A DNA stretch of 64,000 nt from Halodesulfovibrio sp. (GTDB taxonomy: Bacteria; Desulfobacterota; Desulfovibrionia; Desulfovibrionales; Desulfovibrionaceae). Shown piece by piece: positions 10,472 to 19,170 of this stretch (position 1 is its first letter; each line of letters opens with the position of its first letter). The stretch lies in NCBI RefSeq assembly GCF_015482765.1, contig NZ_JADMLB010000061.1, positions 95,331 through 159,330 on the forward strand, read 5' to 3'. The notes below the pieces were generated by a model that was given only the letters and a program-made list of their open reading frames with translations, was not told where the DNA came from and did no database searches. The translations under genes were made by a program, and so were the position numbers.

Positions 10472-10625
10472 AATAACTCCTTAAAATATTATACGCTTAC
10501 ATATCATAAAGTTACGGAAAGGCAAGTTGAGATACCGCTTACAAAGAGAAGGAGTAAAGAACTTTTGTGTCTTTTGTGTTAAGATAATAGGCCATTTTAC
10601 AGCAGATTGTTGATATAGAGGCTTT

Positions 10626-11699
10626 CTAGTTGCCAGTTGATTGTACGACCTTTTCTAATTCATCTACAAGCTTTTTTGCCTGCTGGTTAATGTTGAAATG
10701 AGTGTCAATGTGTTGTTTTACCAGACTCTTGTTTTTAATTACTATATCGTCTGGAGTCGTCATTAAGTGATATAGCTTCTCAGCCCAAATAGTAGCATCC
10801 GCATCTTGATCAATAAGCAACTGGTTGAGCTCATTCGGCCATGCTTCGTGAATCCCGCCCACATTTCTTGCTACCGGAATAAGTCCGCAACTCATTGCTT
10901 CGAGTAACGTGTTTGGAAGTCCTTCAAAGTAGGAAGGTAACAGGAAGCTGTCCGCTTTTTCTAAAAGAGAAAAGACGTCTTGTGTCCAGCCATGCCAAGT
11001 AATGCTTTCTGATAGGTTTAGTTCAATAGCGCGTTTTTTAAGCACTGCTTCTTCAGTGCCCGTACCTACAATATGCCAATGAAATTGGACGCTTTTTGTT
11101 GAGAGGATATGCATAGCATCCATGAGTTCGCTATGCCCTTTTCGTTCATTTAATTGGCTTGTGCTTATAAATTGAAACGGCTTTGAGGGCGATGAAATGG
11201 AAACTTCACGACAGGGCTTACCCGTATGGACAACGGTAGTCTTATTTTTTTTGACGAAAGGTAGGTGAGCAAGCATTCCATCTCGGTTATAATAGCATGG
11301 AAATAAGTAGTGCGGGGTTAATACCGTATCAAGAAGCTGAACTTTTTTGCAGCATTTCATATCCTTTGGGAGGCCTATACGTTGCACTAGTGGTATTTGT
11401 AATAATTTAGCCGCAAAGCCAACGGTTCGTAATTCTTTGCTGACGTTTACGATTACCACGTCTGGTCTTTCTTTTTTTAAAAAAGATAAGAATTTTACGA
11501 TGCTGATGGGGCTAAAGTCAGACCCGAATTTGGTTGTAATGGCCCGTATATTTTTTTGTTTTGCACGAATTGCGAAACGAGTATCTTTGCCTACGAGTAT
11601 AGTTTCATGGCCTTGGAGTTGAAGCTGGGCTGCTACATCTATGGTCCACGACTTTACTCCACCCCAATTCGTTGTGGCATTAAAAAAAGCTATCTTCAT
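10626..11699 (-). CDS. Glycosyltransferase family 4 (WaaG-like)
   Basis: A 357-residue retaining glycosyltransferase of the GT-B fold. The N-terminal domain begins MKIAFFNATTNWGGVKSW; the C-terminal nucleotide-sugar domain shows the EGLPNTLLEAMSCGLIPVA region with the E-x7-E signature, and FISTSQLNERKGH before it. It lies 9 bases downstream of the O-antigen ligase gene on the same strand, so the pair very likely acts in lipopolysaccharide or capsule assembly on the cytoplasmic face of the inner membrane. Sugar donor and acceptor are unknown. Confidence 0.88.
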   Translation of the reverse strand: MKIAFFNATTNWGGVKSWTIDVAAQLQLQGHETILVGKDTRFAIRAKQKNIRAITTKFGSDFSPISIVKFLSFLKKERPDVVIVNVSKELRTVGFAAKLLQIPLVQRIGLPKDMKCCKKVQLLDTVLTPHYLFPCYYNRDGMLAHLPFVKKNKTTVVHTGKPCREVSISSPSKPFQFISTSQLNERKGHSELMDAMHILSTKSVQFHWHIVGTGTEEAVLKKRAIELNLSESITWHGWTQDVFSLLEKADSFLLPSYFEGLPNTLLEAMSCGLIPVARNVGGIHEAWPNELNQLLIDQDADATIWAEKLYHLMTTPDDIVIKNKSLVKQHIDTHFNINQQAKKLVDELEKVVQSTGN

Positions 11700-11708
11700 A
11701 GTAAACTG

Positions 11709-12986
11709 TTATTTGTTTGAGTCACAGATTTTAGTTTTTAGAGAAAAAGGTGAGCAAGTTGCACCGATAATTATACCAAGCATTGTCATTCCGATTGTAA
11801 GCCACCATGGCCTGAAGAAATCGTGAGCTGAAATCCCAGTTCCTAGATAGGCAATGTATCCCCCTAAAAAAAATGTAGTATAGCGCCAGTAATAGCTAGT
11901 GGATTTTTCTTGTATTTCTACCTTTAAATTAGGCTTTATTTTTTTGATTACAAAAAAGAGCAGACCAAAAAGAAAGAATATACAGGCACTGAAACCAACG
12001 ATTCCACCATCAACTAAGAATTGAAGGTAAATATTGTGAGGATGTGGAATTCCGCTATGAGCAATAACGTGTTTTAACCCTAAGAGATCGCGTGCTGGAG
12101 CAAATGTTTTGAGACCAGTTCCGAATATTGGAAAGTTCTCGAAAATTTTTAGAGAGAACGACCAAATTTCCCATCTTGGGTTTTTCAAAAGAACATCAAA
12201 TGAAACTCTTGAAGGTCCAAATAAGAGAACTAGAGAGGCGAAGCATGTAGGAATAATAACCTTGTATAACTTAAAGGGGGGCCAGATGAATAACCATATG
12301 GAAAAAAAAGCTATGGTTAGGCCGAGATAACCACTTCTTGTATGGCTAAATAGTAAAAGAAAAAGGGCTGGAGAGAGAAGCAAGGTGCTTAAAATGGACC
12401 CCCATTTTATTTTTTTTTGTTTTGCAAAAAAGATAAGTCCAAAAGCAGCTGGAATAATGATTGCCATGTAGTTTCCGACTCGAGGAGTTTTCATTGATCC
12501 AGTAAGCCTATTTCCATAAATATTGGTCTGGTGAATAATATCGTACCCAGTGTGATATTGCCATATACCATCTAAGCCTTGAAGGAAAGCTGCACCTGCA
12601 AAAGCCAACATTAACTTACGAAGATCTCGTTCTGATCTAACTAATTCTATGGCAATAAAAGGAATAAGGAAGCTTTTCCATATGTTTCCGGTGATGGCAC
12701 GGTAGGATTTGTCTGGCCATTCAGAAAGTAGCACATTCAGGGCTAAGTAGAGAAAAAAAACGATAAAGAATTTTTTCCCCTTAAATCTGCTTAAGTTGGT
12801 ATTGTGCATTCCTTTGGCATAATATGCCAATAGAAGTAGGAGAGAGCCAATTTGTCCGATTTGGATGAAGATGCGACCAAAAGCAAAAAGAAGCATATAA
12901 CAACAAAATACGGCAACTAGCGCTTCGTGAATTCTTTCTTGTGGAAGCTGAACCCATTTCTCGTAAATTTTTTTTTGAAAGCCCAT
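11709..12986 (-). CDS. O-antigen ligase / polymerase family membrane protein
   Basis: A 425-residue protein with roughly ten to twelve hydrophobic segments. Between the later segments is the Wzy_C-type signature around HSGIPHPHNIYLQFLVDGG, including the catalytic-type His of WaaL ligases, preceded by FGTGLKTFAPARD. WaaL ligases join O-polysaccharide to lipid A core at the periplasmic side; Wzy polymerases share the same motif, so either role is possible. It is the first gene of a two-gene unit with the glycosyltransferase. The coding region is AT-richer than its neighbours, as is common for surface polysaccharide genes. Confidence 0.85.
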   Translation of the reverse strand: MGFQKKIYEKWVQLPQERIHEALVAVFCCYMLLFAFGRIFIQIGQIGSLLLLLAYYAKGMHNTNLSRFKGKKFFIVFFLYLALNVLLSEWPDKSYRAITGNIWKSFLIPFIAIELVRSERDLRKLMLAFAGAAFLQGLDGIWQYHTGYDIIHQTNIYGNRLTGSMKTPRVGNYMAIIIPAAFGLIFFAKQKKIKWGSILSTLLLSPALFLLLFSHTRSGYLGLTIAFFSIWLFIWPPFKLYKVIIPTCFASLVLLFGPSRVSFDVLLKNPRWEIWSFSLKIFENFPIFGTGLKTFAPARDLLGLKHVIAHSGIPHPHNIYLQFLVDGGIVGFSACIFFLFGLLFFVIKKIKPNLKVEIQEKSTSYYWRYTTFFLGGYIAYLGTGISAHDFFRPWWLTIGMTMLGIIIGATCSPFSLKTKICDSNK

Positions 12987-13804
12987 ATTTAAACCCCAGT
13001 AAAGTTCGTTAGATAGATACCTAAGCCATTATTTGTACGAGGAAGTAGTTCCAGTGTTTAGCCGGAATATACATACAACTTGCTATTTTCGTTCTCTTTT
13101 CTAAAAAGAGATATCGACCAATATAGGTATAGCGCTAAACGCGTCAATCATTTTGTAACAGACCCCCATCTCGTAAAAACATTTGCATGTGATAGGTGTG
13201 AATGTTGTTTTTTTGCATCATGACTCGGCTGAAAGCGATTCGAAAAAATGCATTGTTACAGCTAGCTTGTGAAAAATAGAATAAGTTGCCAGTGCTGCTA
13301 GATAGCTAAAGTGCAGTGCTAGGTTAGACTGATGTTGCATTAATGCATCTTTTTTGAGGCATGTTGCATAACAGATTCAACGGTAACGGTTTCATTCTTT
13401 TGATAAAGGAAGTGAAACAGTAGAAAACAAAAGTGTTGTGTGTGCATATAGTGCAAAATTACAAATAAGAAAAAAAATGAAAAAAATAAATTTTTTATAA
13501 TAGTCTGAATTTTAATGAAAAAAAATCATTAATAGTAATTCTTCCATTACTGCCTAATTAGAACTTGGTTGTTTGCACATTTATTGCTAAATGAAATTGC
13601 TTGTTAATTTTCGTACAAAGCACTTTTTGCTTTGCGTTAATTACTATCACAGTAAAGCGCTGTGAATAGTTTGCCGGAACAAACGAAGTGAAGAGCGTTT
13701 AAGTCGCAGGGGTAGTGACATGTTCTGGCGAAATTAAAAGGTTTTTTGGGTTACTGAATTTTATTTGGTGCAAACAGCAACTTTCATCACCGGAAGGAAT
13801 TGAG
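12987..13804. other. Long AT-rich intergenic region upstream of the alcohol dehydrogenase
   Basis: About 820 bases without a supported gene. It holds the promoters of the divergent polysaccharide genes and the alcohol dehydrogenase. TGTTGCAT occurs at 13334 and 13362, and the first is part of a small palindrome (TGCATTAATGCA). The same octamer recurs in the other intergenic regions of the BMC locus. No convincing sigma-54 site is seen. Confidence 0.55.
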
Positions 13805-14992
13805 ATGAGCTTTCAGCAGACAGTAGCACCTGTCGAATTTTACATGCCGCCAGTCACAGTTATCGGATCTGGCGCAATTAAAGAGATTCCAGCAAGACTT
13901 GCGTCTCTGGGAGGTACCAAGCCTTTACTCGTAACCGATAAAGGTATGACGCAGCTTGGGGTTACCGCTTCTATCGTGCAGCTTTTACAGGGCGCTGGCA
14001 TGCAGTGTGCTGTGTACGACGAAACTGTACCTAACCCTACTGATAAAAACGTAAGTGATGGCCTTACACAGTACTCCTCCAATGGTTGTGACTGCATCAT
14101 TACCCTTGGTGGCGGTAGCGCACACGACTGCGGTAAAGGTATCGGCATTGTAGCAACAAACGGTGGCACAATTCATCAGTACGAAGGTGTAAACAAGGCT
14201 CGTGTGGCTATGCCTCCTTTCCTTGCTGTTAACACTACCGCAGGTACCGCGTCTGAGATGACACGTTTCTGCATTATCACTGATACCGCGCGTAAAGTTA
14301 AAATGGCGCTTGTTGATTGGCGTGTTACTCCAAGTATTGCTCTTGACGATCCTGAGTTAATGGTTGGTATGCCTCCAAGTCTGACTGCAGCAACTGGTCT
14401 TGATGCTTTGACTCACGCCGTTGAAGCTTATGTTTCAACCGGTGCGACACACATGACAGACGCAAACGCTGAAAAAGCTATTAAACTTATTTCTAAATAT
14501 CTGCGTCGTGCTGTTGGTAACGGTCGTAACCTCGAAGCACGTGAAGCTATGTGTTACGCACAGTATCAGGCTGGTATGGCGTTTAACAACGCTGGTCTTG
14601 GTTATGTTCATGCAATGGCTCACCAGCTTGGTGGCTACTTGAACTTGCCGCATGGTGAGTGTAATGCAATCCTCCTGCCGCATGTTTGTGAGTTTAACAT
14701 GCTCGCAGCAATGGATCGCTTTGCGGAAATGGCTGAGTTCTTCGGTGTTCAGGGTACAGCGCGTACCCAGCGTGAAGCTGCTAGCAACGTAATTCAGGCA
14801 ATTCGTGATCTCATGCAGGACGTTGGCATTCCAGCAAGTCTTACTCTTCTCGCTAAGAAATACGGTAAGACTGTTAATCCTGAAGACTTTGAAGTTATGG
14901 CAGAGAGTGCAATGAAAGACGCTTGTGCAGCTACAAACCCTCGTGGCATGCGTAAAGAAGACATCATCGCAATCTACCGTAAGATTTTATAG
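13805..14992 (+). CDS. Iron-containing alcohol dehydrogenase of the BMC locus
   Basis: NAD-dependent group III alcohol dehydrogenase, 395 residues. The nucleotide-binding motif LGGGSAHDCGKG and metal ligands in GLDALTHAVEAY, YVHAMAHQLGG and LPHGECN are intact. It resembles the ethanol dehydrogenases of Desulfovibrio and EutG/PduQ-type enzymes that recycle NADH inside metabolosomes. The ATG at 13805 follows GGAAGGAA; the frame is open further upstream but without a ribosome site. It lies just before the shell operon on the same strand but has its own terminator. I see no added targeting helix. It could oxidise an alcohol substrate or regenerate NAD+ by reducing the aldehyde; direction is inferred only from context. 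Confidence 0.92.
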   Translation: MSFQQTVAPVEFYMPPVTVIGSGAIKEIPARLASLGGTKPLLVTDKGMTQLGVTASIVQLLQGAGMQCAVYDETVPNPTDKNVSDGLTQYSSNGCDCIITLGGGSAHDCGKGIGIVATNGGTIHQYEGVNKARVAMPPFLAVNTTAGTASEMTRFCIITDTARKVKMALVDWRVTPSIALDDPELMVGMPPSLTAATGLDALTHAVEAYVSTGATHMTDANAEKAIKLISKYLRRAVGNGRNLEAREAMCYAQYQAGMAFNNAGLGYVHAMAHQLGGYLNLPHGECNAILLPHVCEFNMLAAMDRFAEMAEFFGVQGTARTQREAASNVIQAIRDLMQDVGIPASLTLLAKKYGKTVNPEDFEVMAESAMKDACAATNPRGMRKEDIIAIYRKIL

Positions 14993-15015
14993 TCTTTCTC
15001 TTTACTGAGTACGTT

Positions 15016-15054
15016 AAAAAAGCATCTGGCATTATATGCCAGATGCTTTTTTTT
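15016..15054 (+). terminator. Terminator of the alcohol dehydrogenase gene
   Basis: Stem AAAAAGCATCTGGCA / TGCCAGATGCTTTTT with a five-base loop and an eight-T tail. Confidence 0.9.
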
Positions 15055-15144
15055 GTTCATAGAGAGTAGGGTAATTGCCCCCTTAGGGCTGTAGAACGAA
15101 TAGCGAGGTTTAGTGAAAGTAACTGGGGGCGCGAACCTATTGAG

Positions 15145-15192
15145 CATAAAACAAAATGCCCTGATTTCCTGGCAAGGGAAATCAGGGCATTT
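15145..15192 (-). terminator. Minus-strand terminator downstream of the 5S-like RNA
   Basis: Perfect 16-bp stem AAATGCCCTGATTTCC / GGAAATCAGGGCATTT. Read on the minus strand it is followed by TTTTGTTTTA. It would end a transcript coming from the 5S-like segment. Confidence 0.75.
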
Positions 15193-15250
15193 GTGGGGAG
15201 TGTGCTCCCGTGCCCAGACAAGGCTTGAAAGATGAGGGACAAAAACTGGC

Positions 15251-15365
15251 TTAAGAAGCGGGGAGAATCTTAAAGCCGCGCGTGGTACCTGCGCTATGTC
15301 ACCTCAAGCAGGGTTCGGAATGGAGTGTTCCGTATAGTAACCGGAGCAGATGAACAGCTTAGAGG
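15251..15365 (-). rRNA. Orphan 5S rRNA-like segment (divergent or degenerate)
   Basis: On the minus strand this 115-base segment contains CATTCCGAACCC, close to the nearly universal 5S motif CATGCCGAACTC. The motif is flanked by CAC and GUG as in 5S helix III, and GTGACATAGCGCAGGTACC corresponds to the 3' side of helix II and the following GCGCCGATGGTA. Length and position before a terminator also fit. Against it: no 16S or 23S nearby, and the conserved GAGAGTAGG of the 3' half is missing. It may be a decayed copy or another structured RNA. Confidence 0.4.
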
Positions 15366-15432
15366 CATGATCAAAGGAGGAGCTGATCAACTATCCGGTT
15401 CAAAAAAATATGTGGCGCTGTGTGCGCTGTAA

Positions 15433-15473
15433 TTTCCAGATTGCGCATACGTGGAGTATGCGCAATCTGGAAA
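15433..15473 (-). terminator. Perfect 18-bp hairpin after the amidohydrolase gene
   Basis: TTTCCAGATTGCGCATAC and its exact complement are separated by five bases, 27 bases past the amidohydrolase stop. It lacks a strong T run, so it may stabilise the mRNA 3' end rather than terminate. Confidence 0.55.
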
Positions 15474-15499
15474 AATAGAAACAACGTAAGTTGTAAAGA

Positions 15500-16423
15500 C
15501 TAGTTACCGAGGCGTGCGAGAACTTCAGTAACGATGTCTTTTACGAGGTCAGCAGAAGCTGCACCACCAGCTACGGAACCAGCAGGAGCGGTTTCGAGGC
15601 CGAGGAGTTTTGCTGCGTTGTCGTGCATAACTTTCTGGCGAACTTCAGGAGTGAAAGGAAGTTCACTGTAAGTCTGAAGTGCCTGACGGAAATCAATGAA
15701 TGGGTGAGCAGATGCGTAAAGCAGCTTGTCAGAAATCATTGTGTTAGCAGCCTGAATGTAAGCTTCAGACATTGGGGAACGTTCGTATTCAGAAATTTCA
15801 ATAAATACGTTTTTGTTACGTTCAGCAACAATGATAGCTTCGTTAACCCATGGGTAGCCGCCGTGGCTGATAACGATTTTGAGCTCAGGGAAGTCGCGAG
15901 CAACAAAGTCAATGTAGCGAGGTGCAACGTGGTCAACTACTGCTGCAGGAACGAGAGTAGCAGGACCGGTTGTGAATACGAGAGGGATCTCGAGTTCGCA
16001 ACATTTTGCGTAAATTGGGTAGTACTTAGCATCGTTCGGGTAGAGCTGTGCAAGGTATGGGTCAACAGCAGCACCACGGAGACCGAAAGTCTGAACAGCG
16101 TGGTTCAGGTCGCGGATGCCCTGCATGCCTTTGTGTGGATCCATACCGAAGAAGCCGATGAACTTCTCTGGGTGTGCCTGAACAAAGTCAATAACACTCT
16201 GGTTGTTAGCTTTGGAACCGTAAGTGGTTTCACAGTCACGACCAGTGATAACAGCGCGTACAACGTTGTTAGCAGTGAGGTCCTGAACACACTCAGCTAC
16301 GGTCTGAGCTTTCATTTTAGAAAAGTCAATGTGCTGGCAGAGACCTTTGAACATAGAGCTGTTCTGGATTCCGCTCAGAGTTTCCGCAGTGTTAGGACGG
16401 AAACGGAAGTCAATCACGTTCAT
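15500..16423 (-). CDS. Amidohydrolase-2 family protein with C-terminal BMC targeting helix
   Basis: A 307-residue TIM-barrel protein of the amidohydrolase-2 (ACMSD/COG2159-like) family. The barrel spans about residues 1-275. It keeps an HGG motif (ISHGGYPW), but the usual N-terminal H-x-H is replaced by FRFRP, and the late Asp of GSDYPF is replaced in ASAHPF. Normal metal binding is therefore doubtful. After a Gly/Ala linker (about 277-288) the protein ends in ADLVKDIVTEVLARLGN, an amphipathic helix very like the N-terminal targeting helix of the aldehyde dehydrogenase in this locus. This suggests it is packaged in the microcompartment. The ATG at 16423 follows AGGGGA; upstream in-frame codons lack a site. 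A sigma-54 promoter lies upstream. Reaction unknown. Confidence 0.85.
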   Translation of the reverse strand: MNVIDFRFRPNTAETLSGIQNSSMFKGLCQHIDFSKMKAQTVAECVQDLTANNVVRAVITGRDCETTYGSKANNQSVIDFVQAHPEKFIGFFGMDPHKGMQGIRDLNHAVQTFGLRGAAVDPYLAQLYPNDAKYYPIYAKCCELEIPLVFTTGPATLVPAAVVDHVAPRYIDFVARDFPELKIVISHGGYPWVNEAIIVAERNKNVFIEISEYERSPMSEAYIQAANTMISDKLLYASAHPFIDFRQALQTYSELPFTPEVRQKVMHDNAAKLLGLETAPAGSVAGGAASADLVKDIVTEVLARLGN

Positions 16424-16530
16424 TGCAAATCCCCTATGGGTTTTCATCCATCGCCAGAAACATAACAATATGCTTCATGGCGTTATTAAAATAATTTGGT
16501 AGAATATAAAATACTGCCAGCAGTGTAACA

Positions 16531-16545
16531 GCAAGTAGAATGCCA
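16531..16545 (-). promoter_or_regulatory. Sigma-54 promoter of the amidohydrolase gene
   Basis: Minus strand TGGCATTCTACTTGC followed by T. It matches consensus TGGCAC-N5-TTGC with the essential GG and GC ten bases apart. Predicted start of transcription is near 16520, about 97 bases before the ATG at 16423. Confidence 0.7.
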
Positions 16546-17141
16546 GAACGTACTAAAACAGCCTTGTGAAAAGAAGATTTTGCTTTTTTAGGGCAGGGGA
16601 AAGTGCTTGAATGCGAGGGATTAACCAAATGAATCTATAGCAAAACTAGAAAAATTAGGCGAAACGAATTGATTAGTTAATCAAAGTTTTTCATGAAAAA
16701 ACACCTAGCTAGAGGTCTTAGAACTGGAAAAAAAGGGGTGAAATTTGATGCGTACTTGCAGCATTGAGACGAAAAGTAACCTAATTGTACGGAATGCAAT
16801 GCTTTGCGAGAAAAATGACGATGTTGCATGTTGGCATCTTAAGTAAAATTGTTACTTACTGTTAGTAAAACTGAAGAATATAACTTGTTGAAATGATATA
16901 ACTAGACTAAATTATTAGTAATCAATATCGATTAAATCTTTATGTTGTAGAAATGCATCCTGTTTATAATTCCACTGAGTAAAGTGGTTTTGCTTCTCTC
17001 TTGTGTTATAAATCACAAAGCTTTTCTTCTTTTCTTTTTTTTCTTCCTTTCTCTCTCAACATGCAGAAAACAACAGTTTATTTGTAAACGTCTCCATTCG
17101 TGACAAGTCTTTTAACATTATGTATAGAGACACGTCTTTTT

Positions 17142-17157
17142 GTGCACAGTTGTTGCA
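17142..17157 (+). promoter_or_regulatory. Possible sigma-54 promoter of the shell operon
   Basis: GTGCACAGTTGTTGCA aligns with TGGCAC-N5-TTGCA; the -12 element is perfect, but the -24 GG is TG. A second weak candidate is TGGAAAAACTTGAGC at 17226-17240. One of these may drive eutQ at 17289. Confidence 0.35.
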
Positions 17158-17288
17158 TGAAAGCGTAGTGCCTGCTCTCATTTTGCAGGTCTATATAAAT
17201 GTTACGCACAGGTTTTTTCTTAGCCTGGAAAAACTTGAGCAAATGACTGAAAGCCCCATACTAGAACAGCCAACACTGGAGGTACTGC

Positions 17289-18119
17289 ATGGGAAAACGG
17301 ATAGTCACCGAGGCTGACGTTCACAAAAGTATTGAAAGTGGGTCTAAAACTCTTAGACTTAACCTTTGTGAATGCATTATTACTCCACAGGCTCAGGATC
17401 AAGCTGAACTGCTTGGAGTAACTTTCATCGATTCTTCTCTTGAAGATGCTGCGCCTGCACAGGCTTGTAGCGCATCTGCTCCTGAAGCATGTGCCGCTCC
17501 AGCTCCTGCACCAGTAGAAGCTCCAGTAGCAGCCCCGGCTGCACCGGTCGCTCCGGCAGCACCAGCTGCGCCGGCACCGGCTCCAGAGTGCTCTGAAGCT
17601 GATATTGTTGTGCTGCAGGTTTGCGCGCTCCTGCAAGATAAGCTTCCGGCAGGAACAAGCCTTGATGTTCTCGAGGCCATTGTACGCCGTGTTGTTACCG
17701 CTAAACTTGGCGAAACACCATGTGCTACTGATACTCCTGCTGCACCAGCTTCTGCCGCTCCGGTTGCTGAACCGGCTACTGGCAATAACGGTGTTTGCTT
17801 TATCGACGGACAGCGCTTGCAGAAACAAGGTTCCAGTCCTGTAGCAGTTGACGAGCAGGTATTTATTGCAGACGCAATTGGCGCATGTGATAATGCTAAG
17901 CTTGCTGGCGGTTACATGGAATGGGAACGCGCTTCCTTTACTCGTACTGTAGAATCCCCTGAGATTGGTATTGTCCTTGAGGGCGAATTACATCTTACCA
18001 TCGGTTCCGAGACTAAAATCGGTAAAGCCGGTGACATGATGTACTTCCCTGAAGGTGTTGAAGTTACCTACAGTACTCCTTCTTCTGTACGCATTGCTTG
18101 CGTAAACAACATCCAGTAA
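17289..18119 (+). CDS. eutQ: EutQ-like cupin protein, possible acetate kinase
   Basis: First gene of the shell operon, 276 residues. The N-terminus (RIVTEADV, then [20 protein letters not shown]) matches EutQ, and the C-terminal part (about 175-276, with [13 protein letters not shown] and [10 protein letters not shown]) is the EutQ cupin. Salmonella EutQ has reported acetate kinase activity, which would complete the ATP-forming step here, since no ackA is present. Two Ala/Pro-rich linkers (about 53-100 and 144-163) enclose a helical block containing [17 protein letters not shown]. EutQ of enterics also has a short middle section, but the linkers here are long. They could let the middle helix contact the shell or cargo. 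The operon continues 14 bases later. Confidence 0.85.
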   Translation: MGKRIVTEADVHKSIESGSKTLRLNLCECIITPQAQDQAELLGVTFIDSSLEDAAPAQACSASAPEACAAPAPAPVEAPVAAPAAPVAPAAPAAPAPAPECSEADIVVLQVCALLQDKLPAGTSLDVLEAIVRRVVTAKLGETPCATDTPAAPASAAPVAEPATGNNGVCFIDGQRLQKQGSSPVAVDEQVFIADAIGACDNAKLAGGYMEWERASFTRTVESPEIGIVLEGELHLTIGSETKIGKAGDMMYFPEGVEVTYSTPSSVRIACVNNIQ

Positions 18120-18133
18120 TCACGGAGATTGAT

Positions 18134-19114
18134 GTGAGCATTCTGGAACGTTGTAAAGAAGCATGTAGACAGAATCCTAAGACTGTTGTGTTCCCGGATT
18201 GTCTTGACGAGCGTGTGTTTGAAGCCGCAACCCGCCTTAAGGCGGACGGCCTTTGTGAACCAGTGCTTGTTCAGTCCCCTTTTGCTGTTCGCAGCAAAAT
18301 GCGTGAGGCTAAAATCCGCACTTCCGGTTTTACCGTAGTTGACCACACCAGTCCTACACTGCTTGAAAAAAATGCAACCGAGTTTTTCGCAATGCGCGAA
18401 AAGAAAGGCAAGCCGATCACAATGGATGCTGCTGTAAAAGCCATGCGTTGTCCGCTTGCTGGTGCTGCCATGATGGTTCGCCGTAATGAAGCACAGCTTG
18501 GTGTTGCTGGTAACCTCTCCTCTACTGGTGATGTTATCCGCGCCGGGTTGCATATGTTGCCAAAACAGAAAGGTCTTAAAACCGTTTCTAGTTTCTTTTT
18601 CATGATTGCCCCTGAAGGTGGTAAGGACTACATTTTTGCAGACTGTGGCGTTGTACCTGCTCCTAACGCAGCTACACTTGCAGATATCGCCATTGCATCT
18701 GCGGATAAAGCCCGAAAGCTTCTTGGTGAAGAACCAAAAGTTGCCATGCTCTCTTTCTCTACTAAAGGTAGTGCAAAGCATGATCGTGTAACTCTTGTTC
18801 AGGAAGCTTTGGTAAATGTCCGTGAACGTGAATCTGATCTTCTCATTGATGGTGAATTGCAGCTTGATGCTGCGATTGTACCAAGCGTTGCTGCTTCCAA
18901 GGCTCCTGAGAGCCCAATTAAAGGTGAAGCTAACGTACTGGTATTTCCATCCTTGGAAGCAGGAAACATTGCATACAAGCTTGCACAGCGTCTTGGCGGT
19001 TACACCGCATTAGGACCGCTTTTGCAGGGCTTCGCTGCTGGTTGGCATGACCTTTCCCGTGGCTGTAGTGCAGATGATATTTATAAAGTTGCCGTAGTAG
19101 GCCAGTGCCTCTAG
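18134..19114 (+). CDS. eutD: Phosphotransacetylase, EutD type
   Basis: Exchanges CoA for phosphate on acetyl-CoA (or another short acyl-CoA), giving acyl phosphate and recycling CoA in the metabolosome. The 326-residue product has the two-domain phosphate acetyl/butyryltransferase fold: [15 protein letters not shown] near the start, [36 protein letters not shown], and a conserved end with [21 protein letters not shown]. This is the single-domain EutD form, not PduL. I use the GTG at 18134, which has GGAG seven bases upstream; the frame is open back to an ATG at 18098 inside eutQ without a ribosome site. Confidence 0.92.
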   Translation: MSILERCKEACRQNPKTVVFPDCLDERVFEAATRLKADGLCEPVLVQSPFAVRSKMREAKIRTSGFTVVDHTSPTLLEKNATEFFAMREKKGKPITMDAAVKAMRCPLAGAAMMVRRNEAQLGVAGNLSSTGDVIRAGLHMLPKQKGLKTVSSFFFMIAPEGGKDYIFADCGVVPAPNAATLADIAIASADKARKLLGEEPKVAMLSFSTKGSAKHDRVTLVQEALVNVRERESDLLIDGELQLDAAIVPSVAASKAPESPIKGEANVLVFPSLEAGNIAYKLAQRLGGYTALGPLLQGFAAGWHDLSRGCSADDIYKVAVVGQCL

Positions 19115-19170
19115 TCCGGCAAACAAAGTAAAACATACGTCAGTTACTGACTAATTAATTGGAGGATACA

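Larger units (their letters stand above)
14993..15499. other. Intergenic region with three hairpins and a 5S-like RNA
   Basis: Between the convergent alcohol dehydrogenase and amidohydrolase genes. It holds the dehydrogenase terminator, a minus-strand terminator, a 5S rRNA-like segment and a perfect 18-bp hairpin, each listed separately. No protein gene is supported. Confidence 0.6.
16424..17288. other. Divergent control region between amidohydrolase and the shell operon
   Basis: About 860 AT-rich bases. It contains the sigma-54 promoter of the amidohydrolase, a weaker sigma-54-like site before eutQ, and TGTTGCAT-type motifs near 16823 and 17153. A minus-strand open frame at 16434-16628 with a hydrophobic stretch is discussed among the rejected items. 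Confidence 0.6.

Noticed and set aside
15060..15075. GAGAGTAGGG on the plus strand as the 3' part of a 5S rRNA
   Set aside because: It is on the opposite strand from the 5S-like core and 180 bases away; coincidence.
15251..15365. Bacterial SRP RNA on the plus strand of the 5S-like segment
   Set aside because: GGTTCGGAATGGAG looks superficially like the SRP tetraloop region, but the conserved GUCAGG...GGAAGGAAGCAGC pattern is missing; the 5S match on minus is better.
16434..16628. Minus-strand frame of 64 codons with a hydrophobic stretch, upstream of the BMC amidohydrolase
   Set aside because: It could be a small membrane protein, but it needs a TTG start without a ribosome site, and the strong sigma-54 promoter lies inside it. 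I treat it as chance, with some doubt.
17220..17828. Long minus-strand frames opposite eutQ
   Set aside because: They arise from the Ala/Pro-rich linkers of eutQ, whose GC-rich codons leave the opposite strand open.
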